Origin: Flammeovirgaceae bacterium
Lineage (GTDB): Bacteria > Bacteroidota > Bacteroidia > Cytophagales > Cyclobacteriaceae
Direction: 5' to 3'
Length of the DNA: 64,000 nt
NCBI GenBank assembly: GCA_016712035.1
Contig: JADJRT010000006.1
Location: 124,001-188,000, forward strand
Shown here: positions 20,135-28,333 of the stretch, piece after piece
Position numbering within the stretch: the first letter of the stretch is position 1
Layout of the letters: each line of letters starts with the position of its first letter
Translations under genes and position numbers: made by a program
The notes under the pieces: model-generated
What the model saw: only the letters and a program-made list of their open reading frames with translations
Told to the model about the DNA's origin: nothing
Database searches by the model: none

Positions 20135-20142
20135 TATTTTTG
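20135..20142 (+). promoter_or_regulatory. Promoter -7 box of cold-shock copy 2
   Basis: TATTTTTG matches TAnnTTTG and lies 9 bases before the conserved leader block at 20,152, nearly the same spacing as in copy 1. Confidence 0.6.
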
Positions 20143-20149
20143 TGAATAA

Positions 20150-20305
20150 GTCTAAGAATTAGTGCCTTTCAGCGAATCCTCTTTAAATACCTACCTGTTT
20201 TCACTCTTTTTTAAGTCAATCTCTTTAAGGAAGTATTAGGTTATTATTAATTACTGGTGGAATTCCATCAGTCAGATGTGTTTTTTTAAATTTAATTTTT
20301 ATACA
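20150..20305 (+). promoter_or_regulatory. Long conserved 5' leader of cold-shock gene copy 2
   Basis: The approximately 156-base untranslated leader is co-linear with 5015-5178. The hairpin at 20,254-20,271 (CTGGTGGAA/TTCCATCAG) is a better stem than in copy 1, with one G-U pair. The centre of the leader has diverged, while the ends and hairpin are conserved, which is what a functional RNA element would show. The frame is also open from ATG 20,276, but that start lies inside the conserved leader and is absent as coding in copy 1. Confidence 0.6.
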
Positions 20306-20500
20306 ATGCAAGGAACAGTAAAATTTTTCAACGAAACCAAAGGTTTTGGTTTCATAACACCGTCAGATTCAAAAACTGACATTTTTGTTCACGTTTCAGG
20401 TCTCCTTGATGAGATCCGTGAAAACGATGAAGTTACCTATGAAGTAGAAAGCGGCAAGAAGGGAATGAATGCCGTGAAAGTCGAACGAATTATGAATTAA
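20306..20500 (+). CDS. Cold-shock domain protein, copy 2
   Basis: The 64-residue CspA-type RNA chaperone has intact RNP1 (KGFGFI) and RNP2 (DIFVHVSG, His29). It is nearly identical to copy 1 in DNA and protein. ATG 20,306 is chosen because it matches the family start (MQGTVKFFN) and the position in copy 1. It is likely the fully active paralogue. It forms a single transcription unit with its own promoter, leader and terminator. Confidence 0.94.
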   Translation: MQGTVKFFNETKGFGFITPSDSKTDIFVHVSGLLDEIRENDEVTYEVESGKKGMNAVKVERIMN

Positions 20501-20521
20501 TAATTCTTTTTATAGAGTATA

Positions 20522-20550
20522 AAAATCGACCTTCGGGTCGATTTTTTTTT
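20522..20550 (+). terminator. Rho-independent terminator of cold-shock copy 2
   Basis: Stem AAAATCGACC/GGTCGATTTT closes on a C(TTCG)G tetraloop and runs into nine T. It is the same stem as after copy 1 with a shorter, more stable loop. Confidence 0.9.
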
Positions 20551-20629
20551 GACCTGCCGAAGTGGAACAGATATAACACCGCCATCGTTGGTGTTCTTCT
20601 AAACATTGATAGACAATACTATGAAGATC

Positions 20630-20839
20630 AATCCAGAGCGGGTTGAGAAGATTAATAAATGAGAAAATGAAATTGATTTATAAGTACACGTCTGGTCATT
20701 TGAAACCCGCGAAGGATCCCGATCAAGACCATTTGGTATCAGAGGATCCATCGCTATGTGGAGTGTTTAATGAAAAGGTACGCTTGCGATAAGATTTTTT
20801 CATTTTTATTCTAATGCGTTTGGTTGTCCGCTCTGGATT
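20630..20839. mobile_element. MITE-like element, copy 1
   Basis: This 210-base non-coding unit is bounded by 12-base inverted repeats AATCCAGAGCGG and CCGCTCTGGATT. The inside contains GCGAAGGATCC and, inverted further on, GGATCCATCGCT. A second element at 28,759-28,961 has the same ends, the same GCGAAGGATCC and the same CCATCGCT. No coding sequence is inside. I see no obvious target-site duplication. Confidence 0.5.
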
Positions 20840-20851
20840 CTCTCACAGAGT

Positions 20852-20888
20852 CTCGCCTTAGTAGGTGCTCTTCACCAACCTTAGTCAG
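20852..20888. repeat. Dispersed CTTCACCAACGAACTTAGT element, copy F (degenerate)
   Basis: It reads CTCGCCTTAGTAGGTGC, then TCTTCACCAACCTTAGTCAG, with four bases missing from the core. A short fragment of the same family (copy E, ATCGTTGGTGTTCTTC) is at 20,584-20,599. The rest of the 20,501-20,926 gap is the terminator and the MITE-like element. Confidence 0.5.
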
Positions 20889-20926
20889 ACCGATAAAAAA
20901 CACCTCAAATTTTATTTTATTTGTTA

Positions 20927-22051
20927 ATGGAAAACCCGCAACGCACCCGCCTCGAATCCATTGACATTGTGCGAGGGCTGATTATGATCATCATGGCGTT
21001 AGATCATGTTCGGGATTTTTTTAGCTACACCGCGTATCGCCCCGATGATGTAACGCAAGCTTCCGTATGGCTGTTCTCCACGCGCTGGATTACACATCTT
21101 TGTGCGCCTACGTTTGTTTTCCTTTCCGGCATCAGTATCTATCTCTACTTCAAGAAAGTTGGCGATCTTAAAAAAACAAGTGTGTTTCTGTTAACGCGTG
21201 GGCTATGGCTGATCGTAGTAGACGCGTTGCTTATTAGTTTCATCTTAACGCAAGGCTATGACATCACGGTGCTCACCGTATTTTGGATGATCGGCTGTTG
21301 TATGATTCTGCTCGCGGGGTTGGTGTGGTTGCCGCGCTGGCTTCAACTTACAATTGCAGTGGTAATGATTGCTGGTCATGATGCGCTTCCTGCACTTGGA
21401 ACTGTGACGGCCGATAATGTGCTGTTTGCAATTTTGCATAACCCTCCATTCTTCATTAATGAACCCGCAGCAATTTTGGTTGCTTATACGATTGTTCCGT
21501 GGGCGGGAATAATGTTGTTGGGCTATTGCCTGGGTACCTGGTTTCTTGATGAACCACAAAAGCGCGATACCTTTTTGCTAAGAACGGGCGTCTTCGCCCT
21601 TGTCTTTTTCTTTGTGCTGCGGTTTATAAATGTGTACGGAGATCCATCGCCCTGGAATATTCAGGAACGCGGTGGAATGTATACTGTGCTTTCATTTTTC
21701 AAAATATCAAAATATCCACCTTCACTTTTATTCCTGTCGGTTACATTAGGAGTAGCCTGCATACTATTGGCTTACGCGGAAAGAGTTTCGAGCGGTGTCA
21801 AAAAAATTCTGATTCCCTATGGCCGCGTGCCGTTTTTCTATTTTGTTGTTCATCTGGCGCTCATCAGTGTTGCATCTTATGCATGGACGTACTTTGCGTT
21901 CGGAACGGGAATCAATCTTTCTTTTATGTCGCCTGCCGATTGGCCTGCGGAATATCAACCAAGTTTATTTCGTACATACTTCGTCTGGTTTCTGATTGTA
22001 GCTGCACTTTATTTTCCGTGTGTTTGGTATGCCCGGTATAAAGCGGGGTAG
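20927..22051 (+). CDS. Heparan-alpha-glucosaminide N-acetyltransferase-like membrane protein (DUF1624)
   Basis: The 374-residue protein begins RLESIDIVRGLIMIIMALDH, the hallmark of the DUF1624/HGSNAT catalytic family. About ten membrane helices follow, including THLCAPTFVFLSGISIYLY and PYGRVPFFYFVVHLALI. Eukaryotic HGSNAT moves acetyl groups across the lysosomal membrane; the bacterial members are thought to acylate envelope sugars but are mostly untested. ATG 20,927 is preferred over an in-frame TTG six bases earlier. The first 100 bases and leader exist as a decayed copy at 20,006. Confidence 0.85.
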   Translation: MENPQRTRLESIDIVRGLIMIIMALDHVRDFFSYTAYRPDDVTQASVWLFSTRWITHLCAPTFVFLSGISIYLYFKKVGDLKKTSVFLLTRGLWLIVVDALLISFILTQGYDITVLTVFWMIGCCMILLAGLVWLPRWLQLTIAVVMIAGHDALPALGTVTADNVLFAILHNPPFFINEPAAILVAYTIVPWAGIMLLGYCLGTWFLDEPQKRDTFLLRTGVFALVFFFVLRFINVYGDPSPWNIQERGGMYTVLSFFKISKYPPSLLFLSVTLGVACILLAYAERVSSGVKKILIPYGRVPFFYFVVHLALISVASYAWTYFAFGTGINLSFMSPADWPAEYQPSLFRTYFVWFLIVAALYFPCVWYARYKAG

Positions 22052-22085
22052 CAAAGCCTGGTGGGTTTCTTACTTTTGATTTTCA

Positions 22086-22507
22086 ATGCCGGCAAATTCC
22101 AAATCAGTTGAAGAGTTGATCATGAGCCTTCCGCGTGCCGAGCAGGTGCTGGTGAAGCGCCTCCGTGTCCTGATAACAGAATGCATCCCCAAGGCAACAG
22201 AGCAAATGTATTACGACATGGGTCTTCCATTTTACAGGCACAACAGACTGATCTGTTTTATTTGGCCGGCTTCGGTATTCTGGGGCCCGAAACGGACACC
22301 CGAAACTCAAATGAAAAAGGAACCTCGCTCGGATTCAACCAGGGATATCTGATGTCGAATGAGGATGGCGTATTGAAGGCAGAAGGTCGCAAGCAAGTGT
22401 ATGTATTGTATTTAAAGTCGATAAAAGACCTTGATGAAAATCATGTACGCGCTTTGTTGTTCGAAGCCGCTATGATCGATGATCAGTTTGTTAAGAAGAA
22501 GAAATAG
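22086..22507 (+). CDS. DUF1801 family protein, one frameshift
   Basis: Two frames join at A-run 22,314-22,318 (one base missing; restored reading MKKGTSLGFNQGYLM) into about 140 residues. It resembles the DUF1801 (YdhG-like) fold: an N-terminal helical part (VEELIMSLPRAEQVLVKRLR), then MYYDMGLPFYRHNRLICFIWP, then RKQVYVLYLKSIKDLDE. Function unknown. Its last bases run into the truncated rlmF sequence that follows. Confidence 0.7.
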
Positions 22508-22526
22508 AAAAAGCATTTTCTTTGCT

Positions 22527-23198
22527 ATGCGTTTTGCATGCAACAATAAAATAATTCCAGTGGGCACTAAGATAAGATGCCTCGATATTGGTGTTGGAGC
22601 AAATTGCATTTATCCCATCATTGGGAATAAAGAATACGGATGGTCTTTTGTGGGCTCAGATATTGATCCTGCTGCCATTCGATCGGCTCAAAAAATTGTA
22701 CAAGAGAACATCTCGTTAAATGGAAAGGTAGAGCTCCGATTACAGCACCAACCAAAGGATATTTTCAAGGGCATCATTCAAAAAGATGAACACTTCGATT
22801 TAACACTTTGTAATCCGCCCTTTCATGCTTCATTACAAGAAGCTCAAGCAGGAACACTTCGTAAATTAACCAACCTGAATGCTAAACGGATTACTAAGCC
22901 AACGCTGAACTTTGGTGGTAAGAACAATGAGTTGTGGTGCGAAGGGGGTGAAGAGAAGTTCGTGCAAAGGATGATTGCCGAAAGCAAACAATTTTCATCG
23001 TCCTGTTTTTGGTTTTCTACGTTGATTTCTAAATCGGCTACTCTTAAAAGCGTTTACGCGGCGCTTAAACAGACAAATGTTATTGAACAAAAAACAATTC
23101 CAATGGCGCACGGAAACAAGACAAGTCGTATTGTGGCCTGGACATTCTTAACTCCGGAAGAGCAGCGTAATTGGGTAACTACGAGATGGATTAATTAA
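22527..23198 (+). pseudogene. rlmF: 23S rRNA adenine-N6-methyltransferase RlmF, N-terminally truncated
   Basis: RlmF methylates A1618 of 23S rRNA. The SAM-binding core is intact: motif I CLDIGVGANCIYPIIG, the acidic strand VGSDIDP and the catalytic NPPF (LTLCNPPFHAS). The family-specific NLNAKR, LNFGGKNNELWCEGGEEKF and KTSRIVAWTFL are also present. What is missing is the usual N-terminal part of about 80-90 residues (RlmF is about 300 residues; here about 224 from ATG 22,527). The frame runs back to 22,479 but that part overlaps the DUF1801 gene and does not look like RlmF. A deletion joining the two genes is the simplest reading; activity is doubtful. Confidence 0.75.
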
Positions 23199-23248
23199 GG
23201 GCACCGGTTTTCAGTAGTAAAATTCAGGATAGGAATAAGTTTCAGGAA

Positions 23249-23440
23249 ATGTTTCCGCCAAAGTCAGCTCGGGTTATTTCCTGGTACGTAATGATGGGGA
23301 TTGGGCAGGTAGTAACATTAAAAATACCTGGTGGAGAACTTCGTACACTTAACCTGGCAATCGAGCGAGGAGCCTGGGGTGCATTCAACACTGAGTTTTA
23401 TCCAACGTATGACTTGTGGCCTGTTATAAAGGCTCGATAA
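23249..23440 (+). CDS. Short conserved hypothetical protein, probably 5'-truncated
   Basis: The 63 residues (KSARVISWYVMMGIGQVV, then ERGAWGAFNTEFYPTYD) look like the end of a small conserved alpha/beta protein of unknown function. The frame is open 16 codons further upstream without an ATG, again in protein-like sequence (RNKFQEM). It lies just after the truncated rlmF, so this short region may have suffered several deletions. Confidence 0.45.
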   Translation: MFPPKSARVISWYVMMGIGQVVTLKIPGGELRTLNLAIERGAWGAFNTEFYPTYDLWPVIKAR

Positions 23441-23541
23441 GTGCAAAAGCCATAGCCCTAAACACTCATGTTAAATGATTGTAATACTAGACAGCTAGAT
23501 GATGAGGCAGTCATGTATATTTAATTATGTACATTGATTGA

Positions 23542-24735
23542 ATGGAAATGATAACTAACCCATCTATTTCAAAAAAAGGATTTGAAGATTTGTTGATTAA
23601 TGCGATCAATAAATCGAATGAGGGAATTACAATCAGTTCAATCGATCAGCCCGATAGCCCACTTATTTTTGTGAATGATGGTTTTGAGCGGTTAACAGGA
23701 TATACCAAAGAGGATGTAATCGGTAAAAACTGTCGATTTCTACAGGGTAAAGAAACAGATCATGCTGCGGTAGATGTACTTCGGCATGCCATTAGCAATA
23801 AGCAGCAAACAACCGTTGAGTTACTCAATTACAAAAAAGATGGAACACCTTTTTGGAACAGGTTATCCATTACCCCACTTAAAAATGAAAGCGGCATTAC
23901 TACGCACTATGTGGGGGTACAATCCGATATTACAGAAATCCGGGAAACACAAAAGGAGTTAACAGAAGCGAATAATATTTTAGCGTTGTTTAAAGATAAA
24001 ATCAACTTTGATCTTTATCAGGCAAGAATAGCTCAGAGTTTTATTATGCCGTCCATACTTCCTATTGATGAGCGGGTTAGGTTTTCCTCGCTTTTTGAAC
24101 CGAAGGAACAAATTGGAGGAGATTTCTATGATGTAATCGAACTGGACAAGGGAATATATGGGATACTTATTGCTGACGTAACAGGACATGGAATACCGGC
24201 TGCTTTGCTCACCTTTATGACATCATTCGCATTTCAAAGCTCGGCACTAAAATTTTACTCGCCTGCTAAGGTGGTGACAGCAACCAATGAAAAACTTTTT
24301 AATAAGATGCCAAGAGGATCTTTTATTACGATGTTCTATGCGATCTATGATTCGAACAACAAAAACTTAACGTATACACAAGCAGGACACCCGGAAGCTT
24401 TTATACTTAGGCCAAGTTCGATGGAGCTTTTACCTTTAACTACCCAAGGTTCTCCGGTGGGTGTATTAAAAATTACACTGGTTAATTATTCCGAATCTAA
24501 AATTCAGTTAGAAGTTGGTGATAAATTTTTACTATACACCGATGCAATTCTGGAGGTTCGGAACGAGGCTGATGTAATGATGAGTAATGCTATGCTCACT
24601 TCCTTTCTAATCAAAAATGCACATAGTTCAATTGACGAACTTTTGACACGTGTTAAGATGTTTGGTCTTAGCTATAGTGGTAAAAAAACATTTGGCGATG
24701 ATTTTACCATGGTAGGATTTGAAGTACTTGCATGA
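23542..24735 (+). CDS. LOV blue-light receptor fused to a PP2C/SpoIIE-type phosphatase
   Basis: Residues 27-135 are a PAS domain of the LOV class. GKNCRFLQG (61-69) carries the adduct-forming Cys64, and the flavin-contact NYKKDGTPFWNRLSITPL and GVQSDITE are present. A helical linker (about 135-160, Jalpha-like) leads to a SpoIIE phosphatase domain with all metal sites: IGGDFYD, IADVTGHG, QAGHPE, LYTDAILE and FGDDFTM. This design predicts light-controlled Ser/Thr dephosphorylation, probably of an anti-anti-sigma factor as in Bacillus RsbP/RsbU systems. No kinase or antagonist gene is adjacent. ATG start; single gene. Confidence 0.92.
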   Translation: MEMITNPSISKKGFEDLLINAINKSNEGITISSIDQPDSPLIFVNDGFERLTGYTKEDVIGKNCRFLQGKETDHAAVDVLRHAISNKQQTTVELLNYKKDGTPFWNRLSITPLKNESGITTHYVGVQSDITEIRETQKELTEANNILALFKDKINFDLYQARIAQSFIMPSILPIDERVRFSSLFEPKEQIGGDFYDVIELDKGIYGILIADVTGHGIPAALLTFMTSFAFQSSALKFYSPAKVVTATNEKLFNKMPRGSFITMFYAIYDSNNKNLTYTQAGHPEAFILRPSSMELLPLTTQGSPVGVLKITLVNYSESKIQLEVGDKFLLYTDAILEVRNEADVMMSNAMLTSFLIKNAHSSIDELLTRVKMFGLSYSGKKTFGDDFTMVGFEVLA

Positions 24736-24972
24736 AAAAAAAGACTTTCTTTCCATTTTCTATTGCTAAAGTTAGCTCGGCAATAGTTATTTAATGGATA
24801 GCATTATACGAGAGGGGGCGTACAAGGTGTTAGTTTAAGTATCCGGGCCTGCCCGCAGCACTAAGCTACACAAAGCGTTTCATGCAGTGAGGCTTCGGCC
24901 AAGGCAGCTTTGGAAGTTACAAAAAACCAATAATTATTTAAACAATTTAGACGGTAGCAGCCTTATAGAACC

Positions 24973-26004
24973 GTGAAAAGCTTGAATGTTAGTACAACGT
25001 ATTTAAACAAACAACGCCAACTTGGCGATCAGCCTGCTGATAATACAGTCTATCAAATATTTAAAAAGAATCAGCAAACTGAATTTTACAAGCTGTTCAG
25101 TTTATCAGGCAATGAAATTTTAGATTTAAAAGGTAATCATCCGGGAAGAGAGTTTTTACTTTCTCCAAGACACACACCGACTTGGTATGATGAAGAGAGA
25201 ATCTTGCGAGGGCAAAATATTTTCTCAAATTACGCCTTGCCAATCATGACCTTACTTGGGCTAATGTCGCTTCCCTATTGCTATGCAGCCTCGCCCGGAA
25301 ACAAAGCATTATACCTGACAGAGAAAATGCGCAAGTCGCCCGGCAAGCGATTGGCCGAAACGGGAGAATTTACAATTAGCGTTCTTCGCACAGGAAACTT
25401 GCGATCTGGGCAAAGTGGACTAATTCAAATCGGCAAAACACGGTTGATCCATGCCATGGCCAGGTACTATTTGCAAAGAGGTGCGTGGGATAAGTCTTGG
25501 GGTGTACCTATCAATCAAGAAGATCTGGCTGGCACCAACATGGCATTTTCTTATGTGATCTTGCTTGGGCTCCAGCGTTCGGGGTATATCTTATCTGATA
25601 AAGAGAAAGAAGATTATCTCTACGTTTGGAAATATATCGGTTATCAACTGGGAATTGATGAAGCTCTTTTGCCAGATACTTTCAAGGAGGCTCGGTTGTT
25701 ATCGGAAAAAATTAAGGTCAGAAATTTCAAAAAGACGGAAGAAGGAATTGTTCTCACAAAAGAATTGGTAAATTATTATGAAAGCGTTTTGCCCCGGCAA
25801 CAGGCACTGTTCGCCTCTTCTCAAATTCGCTATTTCTTGGGTGACGAAGTATCTGCGATGATTGGCCTGCATGGCAACTCCATAAAAGATGCTTTGGTTG
25901 GACTCACCAGTTCGTTTAATGAACTTCAAAATCTATTTTCGCTGCCCAAAAATCAAATGAGCCAACTGATGGCTAACTATCAGGCCATGAAAGCAAAGCG
26001 TTGA
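24973..26004 (+). CDS. MpaB/latex-clearing-type oxygenase family protein (DUF2236)
   Basis: The 343-residue protein is a longer DUF2236 member. An N-terminal extension is followed by RILRGQNIFSNYALPIMTLL, GLMSLPYCYAASPGNKALYL, RLAETGEFTISVL, and the conserved Arg-Leu-x-His helix (IGKTRLIHAMARYYL, His about 159). PINQEDLAGTNMAFSY comes next. These are the blocks used for heme binding in the characterised latex-clearing protein. The start is GTG 24,973. No partner gene is apparent, and the substrate is unknown. Confidence 0.8.
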   Translation: MKSLNVSTTYLNKQRQLGDQPADNTVYQIFKKNQQTEFYKLFSLSGNEILDLKGNHPGREFLLSPRHTPTWYDEERILRGQNIFSNYALPIMTLLGLMSLPYCYAASPGNKALYLTEKMRKSPGKRLAETGEFTISVLRTGNLRSGQSGLIQIGKTRLIHAMARYYLQRGAWDKSWGVPINQEDLAGTNMAFSYVILLGLQRSGYILSDKEKEDYLYVWKYIGYQLGIDEALLPDTFKEARLLSEKIKVRNFKKTEEGIVLTKELVNYYESVLPRQQALFASSQIRYFLGDEVSAMIGLHGNSIKDALVGLTSSFNELQNLFSLPKNQMSQLMANYQAMKAKR

Positions 26005-26179
26005 GTTTCCTTAAATGACCTGACAAAGTACTATAGCATTGGATTTTCCTGATGATTTGTTCTGAGTGGACTTACCCGTTGAATAATCAAATGACTGAGA
26101 TGCATACTTACCAAGAAAAGTTTCCCGTGTGCTATCCCATACTGCAACGCACTAGATTAGGGCTAGCCTAATAAAAAAA

Positions 26180-27058
26180 TTAACCGAATAAGTCACTGCT
26201 TAAATAGCGGTCTCCGCGGTCGCATACAATGGTAACAATAACACCTGATTCTAATTCACTTGCAATTTTTAACGCAGCCGTGAGTCCACCACCGCTGCTC
26301 ATACCCGCTAAAATACCTTCTTCTTTGGCTAGTCTACGCGTCATGGCAATGGCTTCAGCTTCACTTACGTCTACGATCCTGTCAACGCGTTCGCGCTCAA
26401 ATATCTTTGGGAGAAATTCGGGAGACCATCTTCTAATACCCGGAATACTCGACCCTTCTGTTGGTTGCGTACCAACAATTTGAATAGCAGGATTTCTCTC
26501 CTTTAAGAAACGAGATACACCCATAATGGTACCGGTAGTACCCATGGAAGAAACAAAGTGAGTAACTTTCCCAAGCGTGTCGTTCCAAATCTCGGGCCCG
26601 GTTGTTTTATAATGAGCGAGGTAGTTGTCAACGTTGGCAAACTGATTAAGAATATAATATCCTTCCTTGGCTGCCATTTGATCAGCCAACTCACGAGAAT
26701 ATTCTATGGTTTTTACACTGGGCGTAAGTATCACTTTAGCGCCATATGCTTCCATGGCCAGCACCCGCTCACGCGTAGAGTTATCTGGCATGATCAGCGT
26801 CATGTCCAGGCCCATTATCCGGGCAATCATAGCTAATGCAATTCCGGTATTGCCACTGGTGGCTTCTACCAGACGGTCGCCTCGCTTAATGTCTCCTCTG
26901 TCAAGCGCCCCTTTAATCATTCCATACGCTGCTCGGTCTTTTACACTACCACCTGGATTGTCTCTTTCTAGTTTACCAAAAATTGTTACTCCTTTGTTTA
27001 CCGGAATGTGTTGCAATTCTACCAACGGTGTATTGCCAATGAGTTCTGCTAATTTCAT
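26180..27058 (-). CDS. cysM: Cysteine synthase B (O-acetylserine sulfhydrylase)
   Basis: The PLP enzyme makes L-cysteine from O-acetylserine and sulfide or thiosulfate. The 292 residues include the substrate loop ELIGNTPLV, the PLP Lys in NPGGSVKDRAA (about Lys41), the ATSGNTGIALA asparagine loop, the phosphate-binding VSSMGTTGTIMG and the closing AGMSSGGG. Length and NPGGSVKDR favour the CysM branch. It lies 24 bases downstream of the serine acetyltransferase gene in the same direction, an operon covering both steps of cysteine synthesis. Confidence 0.93.
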   Translation of the reverse strand: MKLAELIGNTPLVELQHIPVNKGVTIFGKLERDNPGGSVKDRAAYGMIKGALDRGDIKRGDRLVEATSGNTGIALAMIARIMGLDMTLIMPDNSTRERVLAMEAYGAKVILTPSVKTIEYSRELADQMAAKEGYYILNQFANVDNYLAHYKTTGPEIWNDTLGKVTHFVSSMGTTGTIMGVSRFLKERNPAIQIVGTQPTEGSSIPGIRRWSPEFLPKIFERERVDRIVDVSEAEAIAMTRRLAKEEGILAGMSSGGGLTAALKIASELESGVIVTIVCDRGDRYLSSDLFG

Positions 27059-27082
27059 ATGCAGGGATGAGGTATCTCTTAT

Positions 27083-27902
27083 TTACTAAAAATGAAATCA
27101 GACTTTGTGTCTTCAGTCTGCATTTTTGCTTGATAATAAATTTTGGAATAGGGGACTATACTGCGCGTAAGCCAGACGTTGCCGCCAATAACGCTATCAT
27201 GACCAATGATAGTTTCTCCACCTAAAATAGTTGCACCCGCATAAATAACTACACGGTCTTCGATGGTAGGGTGCCTCTTTTTTTCCGCATCACTTTTATC
27301 TACACTTAAGGCACCAAGCGTTACGCCTTGATAAATTTTAACATGATTCCCGATTATAGTTGTTTCCCCAATTACAACCCCTGTTCCATGGTCAATACAA
27401 AAATGATCTCCAATTTTGCAGCTGGGTGAATATCAATTCCTGTTTTGCTATGGGCATGTTCTGTAATTATTCTGGGAATTTCAACAGCTCCAAAATTATG
27501 CAGCGCATTGGCAATTCTATAGGCAGCAATGGCATAAAACCCAGGATAGGTTTTTACCACTTCGCTAGTGCTTTTCGCAGCCGGATCGCCCGCGTACATG
27601 GCCATTACATCTTGCTCAAGTTGGTCATGTATTTTCGGAAGTAAATCAAAGAGCTGTGCTGCAACTACCTGGGCAGATTCTCTATGGAGACCAGGTGTAT
27701 GCAAAAGTAATTCAGTTAATTTTTTTTGAAGCTCTTGAAAATGAATTTTGAAGCTCGCTAAATCAGCAAACGATTCTGATGAGAAATCAGGAAACAAAGC
27801 CCCTAGCAACTGAATGTAGAATTCTGATACTTCTGCGGGCGAAGGGCAGGTGGGGCAGGCCTGATGCGATTGATATAACTTTTTGATAAAATCTTCATTC
27901 AT
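27083..27902 (-). CDS. epsC: Serine O-acetyltransferase, one frameshift
   Basis: The enzyme transfers acetyl from acetyl-CoA to serine, the first step of cysteine synthesis, and feeds CysM just downstream. The N-terminal helical part (about 150 residues, ending in the conserved DIHPAAK) is followed, after a break near 27,411-27,414 (one A missing on the coding strand), by a left-handed beta helix: IGDHFCIDHGTGVVIGE, then IYQGVTLGALS, HPTIEDRVVIYAGATILGG and GGNVWLTRSIVP. The full product is about 273 residues, usual for the EpsC/CysE-like Bacteroidota form. The symbol cysE is equally possible. Confidence 0.88.
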
Positions 27903-27967
27903 ATACAGTAAAGCCTAATTGAGGCCAGATGGTTCAAAAAATGGTTGTGAAATAGCGTTTATTATTT

Positions 27968-28138
27968 TGGGGATCACCGACTTGCATTGATGATCTGACC
28001 GGGCATTCCAATTCCCTTATTTTTGAAAGGCGGGGTAACATCCATCACGCGAATGTTCAGTATCTATCGCCTGGCGTTTACCTGCTTCGCATCCAAGAGG
28101 GCAATAAGAACTACCAAATTAAAATCATCAAGAAATAA
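27968..28138 (+). pseudogene. Orphan T9SS C-terminal sorting-domain tail
   Basis: In frame up to TAA 28,136-28,138 the sequence reads ... NSLIFERRGNIHHANVQ, then YLSPGVYLLRIQEGNK and YQIKIIKK. This is the end of a type A sorting domain (LxxGVYxLxI...G...xKIxK). No start codon or upstream protein is present; the region is bounded by the epsC start. It is the leftover of a deleted secreted protein gene or a recombined tail. Confidence 0.6.
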
Positions 28139-28333
28139 AATCATAGCCTTCGTTAAGCTTGTGTCTCCGGGAGTGTGGGAATGAGCAGAGCAGGGACTCC
28201 GCGTAAAGTGAAGGGCACAATGAATAGTTAATTAAAATGAAGTGATAGAATTTTAATAATCAGTGCGGAGTGATAAAGTTGAGTTAGAAGATAAACGCGG
28301 AGTCCCCGGAGCGGGAGACTCCACTTGGAATAG
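28139..28333. other. Non-coding stretch with an 11-base inverted repeat
   Basis: GGACTCCGCGT (28,194-28,204) recurs inverted as ACGCGGAGTCC (28,295-28,305). No gene is seen. It leads directly into the tandem array. Confidence 0.5.

Noticed and set aside
20276..20305. Upstream in-frame ATG for cold-shock copy 2
   Set aside because: It lies in the leader shared with copy 1 and would add ten residues not found in the family.
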